Assembly: GCA_947469815.1 (NCBI GenBank)
Contig: CANIRI010000080.1
Span: 1-8,781 of the forward strand
Source of the DNA: Comamonadaceae bacterium
GTDB lineage: Bacteria > Pseudomonadota > Gammaproteobacteria > Burkholderiales > Burkholderiaceae_C
Length of the DNA stretch: 8,781 bases
Direction of reading: 5' to 3'
The position numbers and the translations under genes are program-made. How positions within the stretch are numbered: the stretch's first letter is position 1; the number at the start of each line of letters is the position of its first letter. Positions 1 to 5,432 of this stretch are shown here, piece by piece. The notes under the pieces are model-generated. The model saw only the letters and a program-made list of their open reading frames with translations, had not been told where the DNA came from and did no database searches.

Positions 1-303
1 ATTTTGGCGGGTCTCTTGGGCTACACCTTTATGCCGATCAACATGATCCGCTTTCGCCGCATGTGGCCCCTGGGCAGCATCGACCGTGGCTATGTCCACC
101 CCTTCCACCCGATACCGACGCTGACGCTGGGTGCTCTGTGTGCCTTGACTTTTGTCGCGGTATCGCTGGGATATGGTCGCAATTTGCTGGCCATCATGGC
201 CTTCTTTATTGTGATTTCGGTCTGGTTTGTGGTGCGCCGCTACCAGTTCGTGCGCCGGGGTGACCAGTTCACCATGAACTGGCCGCGCCCCATCGGTTAC
301 TGA
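1..303 (+). CDS. APC-family amino acid permease, C-terminal fragment
   Basis: The reading frame is open at the left edge, so this is the 3' end of a longer gene; it stops at TGA 301-303. The visible 100 residues contain two hydrophobic stretches, roughly residues 40-57 (starting LTLGALCALTF) and 63-79 (starting LLAIMAFFIVI), each bounded by charged loops. A short cytoplasmic-looking tail follows, rich in Arg and ending in GDQFTMNWPRPIGY. This tail and the double-helix ending resemble the C-terminus of APC-superfamily amino acid permeases of Burkholderiales, which import amino acids across the inner membrane. The family call is from memory of such tails and is moderate; the substrate cannot be told. 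A TTG near position 4 is not a credible start. It has no evident functional link with the cox genes on the other strand. Confidence 0.6.
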   Translation: MLAGLLGYTFMPINMIRFRRMWPLGSIDRGYVHPFHPIPTLTLGALCALTFVAVSLGYGRNLLAIMAFFIVISVWFVVRRYQFVRRGDQFTMNWPRPIGY

Positions 304-314
304 TCGCCCGTCGG

Positions 315-336
315 CTAGGACCCTCTGGGGTTCTAG
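315..336 (+). terminator. Hairpin after permease gene, possible terminator
   Basis: The arms CTAGGACCC and GGGTTCTAG pair over nine base pairs (one G-T) around a four-base loop, beginning 12 bases after the permease stop. No uninterrupted T-tract follows, only pyrimidine-rich DNA at 342-358, so it is a terminator candidate rather than a textbook one. It ends seven bases before the first possible start of the next gene and so also lies in that gene's leader. Confidence 0.5.
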
Positions 337-342
337 CGCGGT

Positions 343-1047
343 TTGTCTGCTTCTTCTCCGACCGTGCCGCAACAGTTCCAAGCCGCCGCATTCTTAGGGG
401 TCGCACTGCTTGTGCTGGTCTGGATGTTGCGCCGGCACAGCCGGGACTTGCGCCAGGAGCGCAGTGTTCTGTTTGACGATTGCCTGTCCCTGTTTTCGGA
501 TTGCAATCTGAGCCAGTCTGGGACACGCTACCCGCAGCTTCGCGCGCAATGGTCTTGCGGGACACACACCTATCCGGTGTCTCTGCGTGCGATAGCTGAC
601 ACGCTGCAGACCCGTCGTTTGCCGCCTTTGTGGCTGATGATTGATGTGCGATGGGCCCTGGACCTGAAAGGCACGCTCGATGTGCTGGTACGCCCCACGG
701 GCGTCGAGGTTTTTTCGCCTTCGCGCGACCTCCCCTACCGCCATGAGCTGCCGGGACACTGGCCACAAAACAGCCTCCTTAAAAGCAGCCTGCACGACGT
801 GCCCGGCGTGCTCGCGCACATCGACCAAGCAGCCTGCGCGCTGCTGGCCGATCCTTACTCCAAATGCCTGACGCTGCGCCCGGATGGTCTGCGCTATGTG
901 CTGCAAATCGCCCAGTCCAGCCAGGCCCACTACATGGTGCTGCGCAACGCCTACTTTGGCAGCCAGCGGCTCGATCCGCAGCAGCTGCACAGCAAGATGG
1001 TCTTGCTTGGCGAGATACTGAACACATTGAAAGCCACCGATGCCTGA
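343..1047 (+). CDS. Hypothetical protein with one N-terminal membrane segment
   Basis: Not recognised. From the TTG at 343 the protein is 234 residues; an in-frame TAG at 334-336 excludes any earlier start, and GTG at 364 is an alternative. No strong Shine-Dalgarno is visible for either. Residues about 14-29 form a single hydrophobic helix followed by a basic stretch (RRHSRDLRQER), indicating a membrane-anchored protein with a large cytoplasmic domain. That domain holds a motif-like stretch DTLQTRRLPPLWL (86-98), then RPTGVEVFS (117-125), and near the C-terminus LRPDGLRYVLQIA (178-190), which suggest a compact alpha/beta fold. The Cys residues at 47, 54, 72, 165 and 175 are not arranged as a metal site. 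The stop overlaps the next start by eight bases, so the two are probably translationally coupled. Coding support comes from frame integrity, composition and this overlap. Confidence 0.72.
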   Translation: MSASSPTVPQQFQAAAFLGVALLVLVWMLRRHSRDLRQERSVLFDDCLSLFSDCNLSQSGTRYPQLRAQWSCGTHTYPVSLRAIADTLQTRRLPPLWLMIDVRWALDLKGTLDVLVRPTGVEVFSPSRDLPYRHELPGHWPQNSLLKSSLHDVPGVLAHIDQAACALLADPYSKCLTLRPDGLRYVLQIAQSSQAHYMVLRNAYFGSQRLDPQQLHSKMVLLGEILNTLKATDA

Positions 1048-1360
1048 GACCAGCCCAGCGCCGAAGCCTCCGCATCCACGCCTGGTTCTGGCTTTGGGTC
1101 TGCTACTGCCCTGCGTCGGTCAGGTACTCAACCGCACGCCGCAGCGGGCCCTGACCTTCCTGTTTTTCGCGGTGCTGTTCGGTTGGGTGACGATGAATTT
1201 GGTAACAGCACAGGTGTGCGCGGCGCGGGGCTATCCCGCTTGGCGCTGCTTTGTGGCGCAACACGCAGGGCTGCTGTTCATCTGGTTGGTAGCGGCCATG
1301 GACGCCTACCAGCATGCGCGCGTTCGCTGGGTGGAATTCCATTTCCGCCAGGCACCATAA
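1040..1360 (+). CDS. Small hypothetical multi-pass membrane protein
   Basis: Not recognised. The protein is 106 residues; ATG at 1040 lies inside the end of the preceding gene, an eight-base overlap typical of co-translated partners. A Pro-rich N-terminus (residues 1-13) is followed by three hydrophobic segments at about 14-29, 37-56 and 74-90. The first ends in LLPCVGQVLNRTPQRA, resembling the pattern of TM2-like or repeat-type small membrane proteins in which a P-x-x-G-Q turn joins a helix to a basic loop. The last segment ends in WLVAAMDAYQHARVR, with an Asp in the membrane boundary. The gene may encode a partner of the single-pass protein upstream; that is inference from the overlap alone. 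It ends 15 bases from the convergent gene on the other strand. Confidence 0.7.
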   Translation: MPETSPAPKPPHPRLVLALGLLLPCVGQVLNRTPQRALTFLFFAVLFGWVTMNLVTAQVCAARGYPAWRCFVAQHAGLLFIWLVAAMDAYQHARVRWVEFHFRQAP

Positions 1361-1375
1361 AGCGCCCGGCCGCGC
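1361..1375. other. Convergent intergenic gap with weak dyad
   Basis: Only 15 bases separate two convergent stop codons. They contain GCGC-CCGGCC-GCGC, a four-base-pair stem that could be a minimal bidirectional stop signal. No T-tract of note follows on either strand, so I do not call it a terminator. Confidence 0.3.
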
Positions 1376-1768
1376 CTATTTGCAGGCGAACTGGAATTGG
1401 GCCTCGTCCAGGGCGGCCGCTGCTACCGGTCCGAAGGTTCCAGCCGCGTCGTAGCCATAGAGCGGATCGCCTTTGCTCAGCTGACTGGCAAACAGCATGG
1501 TCTTCAAGGACCGCTGCTGACGGCTGGCGCAGTCGAACTCTTTGAGTTCCCGGATCGACTGGTAGTTGGTCCACAGCAAAGGCGGCGGCAGGCGAACCGA
1601 CTGGGTGGCCTTGTAGTCCGCCATAAACCAGGCGCGCACGACATTACCGGTCTTTTTCCGGGTATTGGCCTCACCGTAGAGGTTGAAACTTTCGGTTTTG
1701 GCAACAAAGGACCAGTCTGCCCAGACTGGCATTGCGACAAACAAGATCAGGAGTAAGCAGCGGCGCAT
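1376..1768 (-). CDS. Secreted surface-adhesin protein E-like protein
   Basis: 130 residues starting at ATG 1768, with GGAGAG about six bases upstream. A classic Sec signal peptide occupies residues 1-17: the basic MRRC, a hydrophobic LLLILFVAMPV, and a signal-peptidase I site after VWA. The mature part begins DWSFVAKTESFNLY and contains VVRAWFMADYK (43-53), SIRELKEFDC (71-80) and a final Cys at 129. This order of a W-F/Y opening, an aromatic W-x-x-x-D-Y strand, an E-x-D-C motif and a terminal Cys resembles the adhesin E family, small periplasmic or surface proteins named after Haemophilus protein E. C80 and C129 are the only mature cysteines and probably form a disulfide. There is no lipobox. 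It is the last gene of the minus-strand series, 66 bases after coxG, so it may be a passenger of the cox transcript or separately controlled. No role in CO metabolism is known for the family. Confidence 0.72.
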   Translation of the reverse strand: MRRCLLLILFVAMPVWADWSFVAKTESFNLYGEANTRKKTGNVVRAWFMADYKATQSVRLPPPLLWTNYQSIRELKEFDCASRQQRSLKTMLFASQLSKGDPLYGYDAAGTFGPVAAAALDEAQFQFACK

Positions 1769-1779
1769 GAGGAACTCTC

Positions 1780-1827
1780 CATATTGCGCCCCTCCTGGGT
1801 TCCTGCCGCCGACCCAAGCGCAATATG
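1780..1827. repeat. Long interrupted inverted repeat between coxG and adhesin-E-like gene
   Basis: CATATTGCGC at 1780-1789 and GCGCAATATG at 1818-1827 are perfect ten-base inverted repeats. Inside them TGGGT (1796-1800) and ACCCA (1812-1816) form a second, nested arm pair. The element fills most of the gap between the coxG stop (1835) and the adhesin-E-like start (1768). No T-tract follows on the minus strand; instead the downstream gene's GGAGAG ribosome site begins at about 1779. It may be an RNA-processing or translation-controlling stem, or a protein-binding dyad. Confidence 0.6.
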
Positions 1828-1834
1828 CGCAGGT

Positions 1835-2410
1835 TTATCGCAGCAAAATGACCCCCAGCAAAACAACTGCAGCACCGGCAAGCCACCAAATCAAAGACCC
1901 GGAGTTAGCAACTGGTGCAGGGGAAGGCGTATGTGCTGTATCGACCGCAGACGCATAAGCTTGAGGATATTTGGCTTGCATAGCTGCATCAAATCGTTTG
2001 AAGAAGTCTTCTGCCAATGATTTTGCGGCCCCATCGATCAGCCGTTGCCCGAGTTGGGCGACCTTGCCGCCAACCGATGCTTGGACCGAATAACTCAGGG
2101 TATGGCCCTTGCCGGTGGGCGTGAGCTGTACCTTGGCGCTACCTTTGCCATGGCCCGCCGGGCCGCCCTGCCCCTCGAAGCTGATGGTGTAACTCTGGGG
2201 GGGATTGATGTCTGACAGGGTAATTTTGCCGGTGAACTTGGCTGACACGGGGCCGATTTTCAGGGCCATGCCAATGGAATAGGCGTCCGGCCCGGTGGAC
2301 TCCACCTTGTCGCATCCGGGTATGCACTGCTTCAGTACCTCGGGGTCGTTGAGCGCCTCCCAGGCCTGTTGTTGGGTGATCGCCAATTCGCGGCTGCCTT
2401 GCATTTCCAT
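1835..2410 (-). CDS. coxG: CoxG, SRPBCC-domain membrane anchor protein of CO dehydrogenase-type cluster
   Basis: 191 residues. The chosen start is ATG 2410: AAGGA at 2417-2421 lies six bases upstream, whereas an in-frame TTG at 2416 would be too close to it. The N-terminal SRPBCC domain (about 1-145) shows the CoxG family pattern: MEMQGSRELAI, then WEALNDPEVLKQCIPGCDKV (17-36), IGPVSAKFTGKI (52-63) and the late helix GGKVAQLGQRLIDGAAKSLAEDFF (114-137, quoted by family pattern). A Pro/Ala-rich linker (about 155-170) leads to one hydrophobic helix, residues 173-190, ending in a single Arg, which is a C-terminal membrane anchor. In Oligotropha-type carboxydotrophs CoxG is involved in recruiting the dehydrogenase to the inner membrane; the shared architecture supports the same role here. 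It lies 38 bases downstream of coxE and is very likely co-transcribed with it. Confidence 0.93.
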   Translation of the reverse strand: MEMQGSRELAITQQQAWEALNDPEVLKQCIPGCDKVESTGPDAYSIGMALKIGPVSAKFTGKITLSDINPPQSYTISFEGQGGPAGHGKGSAKVQLTPTGKGHTLSYSVQASVGGKVAQLGQRLIDGAAKSLAEDFFKRFDAAMQAKYPQAYASAVDTAHTPSPAPVANSGSLIWWLAGAAVVLLGVILLR

Positions 2411-2416
2411 TTTCAA

Positions 2417-2421
2417 TCCTT
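2417..2421 (-). promoter_or_regulatory. Ribosome binding site deciding the coxG start
   Basis: AAGGA on the minus strand, six bases before ATG 2410. It favours the ATG over the in-frame TTG at 2416, which it nearly abuts. Confidence 0.7.
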
Positions 2422-2448
2422 TCGGTATCGGTTCACGTGCTGTCCCGC

Positions 2449-3633
2449 CTAGCGCTTCATCAGCTGCGCCAGGCTTTGGGCCAGATCTTCCAGCTTGGTC
2501 AGGTTATGGATCGCCACCATGCCGTGGGCCACGCGGTTCAAAGCCTGCGCGCCCTGCGCAAGCGGGGCATAGCCCTCAAAGCGCAGCAGCGGGTTGAGCC
2601 ACAGAATCCGCCGCGTGTGCAGCTTCAGCCAGGCCAGTTCCTGCGCCAGCTCCTGCGGCTCCCCGGTATCCAGACCATCGGTGACGATCAAAACCAGGGT
2701 GCGCCGCCCGACCAACTTGCGCGCATGGTGCCTGCGCAAGCTTTCCAGAGACTGACCGAGCTGCGTCCCGCCCGCAAAATCTTCAATCAGCGCATTGGCA
2801 TGGTCCAGCATGGCGTCGGTATCGCCCAGCTTGAATGCGCTGGTCAAATCCGTCAGTTGCGTCCCGAAGGCAAACACCTCGCGCTGCTTGTGCTGCCGGG
2901 TGGCCGCATGCAAGAAAGCCAGCAGCAAACGCGCATAGCGCTCCATAGACCCCGACACATCAACCAGCACCAGCAGCGGCAGCGCCTGGGCACAGCGCTG
3001 GCGCTTGGGCAAGTGCAGCATCTCGCCGCCCAAACGGACCGACTCCCGCACCAGGCTGGGCCAATGCAATTGGTTACCCCGGCCCCCGGCGCGCATGCGG
3101 CGGCTGGGCACCTCCGGCAGGGGCAAGGCAATATCCCGCGCCAGCCGCTCCACCAGCCGGTACTCGGTAGCCGACAGCGCGTTGAAATCCGCGTGGCGCA
3201 GGCGCTGCACATCGCTGGCGGTCATGGCGGCGTCGAAGTCCACCTTCTGGTCTTCGCCAGTGGGATTGGCCTGGTGGCCCACTTGGGTTTGTGGCGAAAG
3301 GGCCTCACGCACGCGGGGGCGGCGCTTGCTGGGCTCGGCCTTGCCCTCGGCGCTGGGCAGCATTTGCGCCAGCAGCTTGTGCGCCATGTTGGGGTCGCGG
3401 AAAAATGCATCGAACAATTCGCGAAAGACCGCGCGGTCCTGCTCACGGCTGACCAACACGGCTTCCAGCGCGGCGCTCAGGTCATCGCGGTTGTGCAAAC
3501 CCACCGCCATGGCGGCCTGTGCTGACAAGGCGATGCGGGAACTGTCCACCGGCACCCCGGCGCGGCGCAAGGTACGCCCGAACGCCGAGAGGTTGCCCGC
3601 GAACTTGCCGGTTCGCGCATCGCCCAGATTCAT
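2449..3633 (-). CDS. coxE: CoxE, VWA domain-containing maturation protein
   Basis: 394 residues. The N-terminal helical region (about 1-95, starting LSAFGRTLRRAGVPVDSSR at 15) is the conserved front part of CoxE-type VWA proteins. A charged, Pro-rich linker follows (about 93-135), then a second helical part and the C-terminal VWA domain (about 218-380). The MIDAS metal site is intact: DVSGSM at 225-230, Thr290 in GGT and Asp319 in VTDG. Such proteins pair with a MoxR-type ATPase, here CoxD, to remodel and mature the apo-enzyme; in the CO dehydrogenase system this pair is needed for building the active metal site. The ATG at 3633 overlaps the coxD stop as ATGA and has no strong Shine-Dalgarno, so translation is probably coupled to coxD. 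Length and domain order match the family, with no truncation. Confidence 0.94.
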   Translation of the reverse strand: MNLGDARTGKFAGNLSAFGRTLRRAGVPVDSSRIALSAQAAMAVGLHNRDDLSAALEAVLVSREQDRAVFRELFDAFFRDPNMAHKLLAQMLPSAEGKAEPSKRRPRVREALSPQTQVGHQANPTGEDQKVDFDAAMTASDVQRLRHADFNALSATEYRLVERLARDIALPLPEVPSRRMRAGGRGNQLHWPSLVRESVRLGGEMLHLPKRQRCAQALPLLVLVDVSGSMERYARLLLAFLHAATRQHKQREVFAFGTQLTDLTSAFKLGDTDAMLDHANALIEDFAGGTQLGQSLESLRRHHARKLVGRRTLVLIVTDGLDTGEPQELAQELAWLKLHTRRILWLNPLLRFEGYAPLAQGAQALNRVAHGMVAIHNLTKLEDLAQSLAQLMKR

Positions 3634-4550
3634 GCAGCGGGTTCCGGTGGCGTCAGCACATCCTCGGCCAACGCCAGGGTCAGCGCGGCGACATCCTCAC
3701 GCTGCTTGAACATGATGCCGGCGGTATCGCGCATGACCTCTGGATCCAGCACCAGGGTGTCGAGCGCCACCAGGGCCTTGGCCCATTCCACGCTCTCGGC
3801 AATGCCCGGCGCGCGTTGAAACGCATTGGAAAAAGGCATGCTGCGCAACCGTGTCACAACGTCGGCGACCTGCTGGGCCAATGCGGCGGGTGCCTGTGGC
3901 ACCTGGGCGCTGATGATGGCCAACTCCCGGTCCCGCTCCGGGTAGTCCAGCCAGTGGTACAGGCAGCGCCGCTTGACCGCGTCGTTGAGCTCGCGGGTGC
4001 GGTTGCTGGTAAGGATGGTCACGGGTTTGACCGCCGCCCGCACCGTACCGATTTCCGGGATGCTGACCTGGTATTCACCCAGGTACTCCAGCAAAAAAGC
4101 CTCAAAGGGCTCATCAGCGCGGTCCACCTCGTCAATCAGCAATACCGCACCCGGCGCAGGTGCCTCCAGCGCCTGCAACAGCGGGCGGCGGATCAGGTAG
4201 CGGTCCTGGTAGACCTCGCGCTCGACCTGCGCAACCGTGTCGCCGCCGGCGGCTTCCAAGCGGGCCTGGGCGGCACGCATGTGCAGCAACTGCGCCGCGT
4301 AGTTCCACTCGTACAACGCTTCGCGCTGCTCCAGACCGTCATAACACTGCAGCCGCAATAGCTGGCGCTGCAGGGCGATGGACAAGGCTTTGGCCAGCTC
4401 GGTCTTGCCTACGCCGGGCTCGCCTTCCAACAGCAAGGGGCGCTCGAGTTTCAGGGCCAGAAAAACGGCCGTGGCCAAACGCCGGTCGGCAAAATAACCC
4501 GCAGCCCGCAAGGCCTCAATCAGCGCATCGACAGAAGAAAAATTATTCAT
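3630..4550 (-). CDS. coxD: CoxD, MoxR-type AAA+ ATPase for enzyme maturation
   Basis: 306 residues. Walker A is GEPGVGKT (43-50), Walker B VLLIDEVD (136-143), sensor 1 lies in TSNR (181-184) and the arginine-finger region is KRR (193-195), so an active AAA+ ATPase is expected. The N-terminal FSSVDALIEALRAAGYFADRR is typical of CoxD, the MoxR-subfamily chaperone shown in Oligotropha to be required for sulfuration and copper insertion in the CO dehydrogenase active site. It probably works with CoxE, whose start overlaps its stop by four bases. ATG 4550 is the first start that gives the family N-terminus. It has no Shine-Dalgarno, only T-rich DNA, and sits nine bases after an intrinsic-terminator-like hairpin with its T-tract. 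A short ORF in the same frame ends six bases upstream, so initiation may depend on that ORF. Confidence 0.93.
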   Translation of the reverse strand: MNNFSSVDALIEALRAAGYFADRRLATAVFLALKLERPLLLEGEPGVGKTELAKALSIALQRQLLRLQCYDGLEQREALYEWNYAAQLLHMRAAQARLEAAGGDTVAQVEREVYQDRYLIRRPLLQALEAPAPGAVLLIDEVDRADEPFEAFLLEYLGEYQVSIPEIGTVRAAVKPVTILTSNRTRELNDAVKRRCLYHWLDYPERDRELAIISAQVPQAPAALAQQVADVVTRLRSMPFSNAFQRAPGIAESVEWAKALVALDTLVLDPEVMRDTAGIMFKQREDVAALTLALAEDVLTPPEPAA

Positions 4551-4556
4551 AAGCGA

Positions 4557-4604
4557 TCAAAAAAAAGGCCCCGGGCTCAACACACGGGGCCAGTGACGCG
4601 TCAT
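4557..4604 (-). CDS. Candidate leader peptide (15 codons) upstream of coxD
   Basis: ATG at 4604 is preceded by AAGGA (4612-4616) with seven-base spacing, a better start signal than coxD's own. It encodes MTRHWPRVLSPGPFF and ends in TGA at 4557-4559. The codons run through both arms of the hairpin at 4567-4591 and through the T-tract, whose eight bases supply the end of the Pro codon, both Phe codons and the first base of the stop. It is in the same frame as coxD and stops six bases before its ATG. No run of one regulatory amino acid is present. The function is inferred from position only: translational coupling to coxD and/or disruption of the terminator by a translating ribosome. Chance occurrence of so short an ORF is possible. 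Confidence 0.4.
   Translation of the reverse strand: MTRHWPRVLSPGPFF
4559..4591 (-). terminator. Intrinsic terminator or attenuator between coxM and coxD
   Basis: On the minus strand GGCCCCG (4591-4585) pairs with CGGGGCC (4573-4567), seven GC pairs around an eleven-base loop, followed directly by eight T residues (4566-4559). This is a textbook rho-independent signal placed 29 bases after the coxM stop and nine bases before the coxD start. If fully efficient it would cut coxDEG off from the coxSLM promoter, so partial or conditional read-through, or a promoter inside coxM, must be assumed. Confidence 0.8.
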
Positions 4605-4620
4605 GGCGCCGTCCTTGACT

Positions 4621-5412
4621 CTACCCCAGGCACTGCGCCACAGCCCGCTGCGTCTGCACGCTGATCAGGTTGGCGCGGTAGGCGGCGCTGGCGTGGATGT
4701 CGGCGTTCAGCTCGCTGGCATCGATATCCACCGCCGCAGCCGAAGCCACGGTGAAGCTCTTGTTCAAGGCATCTTCCAGCCCTTTGTGGCGGAACACGCC
4801 GGACCCGGCACCTGTCACGGCCACGCGCACGCCGGAGGCGGTCTGGGCCAGGAAGACGCCGACCAGCGCAAAGCGCGATGCGGACTGAACGAACTTCATG
4901 TACGCGGCTTTTTTGGGCTGCGGGAAGCTGATCGCCGTGATGATTTCACCCGTTTCCAGCGCGGTGGTGAACATGCCATGGAAAAAGTCATCGGCCTCGA
5001 TACGGCGCTTGTTGGTGTGAACCGAAGCGCCCAAGCCGAGCACAGCACTGGGGTAGCAGGCCGCCGGATCGTTGTTCGCCACCGAGCCGCCCATGGTGCC
5101 CATGGCCCGCACCTGGCGGTCGCCAATGTGCCCGGCCAAGTGTGCCAGCGCAGGAATCATGGAATGGACCAGCGGGTTGCTGGCCACGTCCATGTGGCGC
5201 GTCATGGCACCGATCACCAGGGCGTCGCCACTTTGCGCAATGCCCACCATCTCTTTGACACCGCCGAGATCGACCAGATGGCCGGGCTGGGACAGGCGCA
5301 TCTTCATGGACGGCAGCAGGGTCTGGCCACCGGCCAGAAGTTGTCCGCCGCCCGCAGCGGCAGCAACTGCCGCGTCCAGGGCGTTTGGACGGTCTAATGT
5401 GAATGCATACAT
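4621..5412 (-). CDS. coxM: CoxM, FAD-binding medium subunit of CO dehydrogenase-type enzyme
   Basis: 263 residues from ATG 5412; an AGGAG nine bases upstream supports this start over an in-frame ATG 51 bases earlier that would overlap coxL. The subunit carries electrons from the iron-sulfur subunit to the quinone pool through FAD. The two FAD-binding stretches of the family are present: AGGQTLLP (27-34) and TMGGSVANNDPAA (106-118). The C-terminal CO dehydrogenase flavoprotein domain runs from about residue 165 and includes KFVQSASRFALVGVFL. In form I CoxM the first motif is usually AGGHSLLP; here Gln-Thr replaces His-Ser, as in many non-CO members of the family. It follows coxL after 20 bases and ends 29 bases before the terminator. 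Confidence 0.93.
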   Translation of the reverse strand: MYAFTLDRPNALDAAVAAAAGGGQLLAGGQTLLPSMKMRLSQPGHLVDLGGVKEMVGIAQSGDALVIGAMTRHMDVASNPLVHSMIPALAHLAGHIGDRQVRAMGTMGGSVANNDPAACYPSAVLGLGASVHTNKRRIEADDFFHGMFTTALETGEIITAISFPQPKKAAYMKFVQSASRFALVGVFLAQTASGVRVAVTGAGSGVFRHKGLEDALNKSFTVASAAAVDIDASELNADIHASAAYRANLISVQTQRAVAQCLG

Positions 5413-5424
5413 GGTTTGTACTCC
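5410..5424 (-). promoter_or_regulatory. coxM ribosome binding site and start, near-copy of that of coxL
   Basis: GGAGTACAAACCATG on the minus strand, identical except for one base to GGAGTACACACCATG at the coxL start (7803-7817). It fixes the coxM start at 5412. Confidence 0.7.
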
Positions 5425-5432
5425 TGGTTCGC

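Noticed and set aside
1376..1756. Plus-strand frame opposite the adhesin-E-like gene
   Set aside because: The minus-strand frame has a clean signal peptide, ribosome site and matching family pattern; the plus-strand one has none of these.
2437..3525. Plus-strand frame of 362 codons opposite coxE
   Set aside because: Gln/Arg/Leu-rich shadow of the coxE coding strand with no recognisable domain; coxE has an intact MIDAS motif and family length.
3519..4361. Plus-strand frame of 280 codons opposite coxD
   Set aside because: Shadow of coxD, whose Walker motifs and overlap with coxE establish the coding strand.
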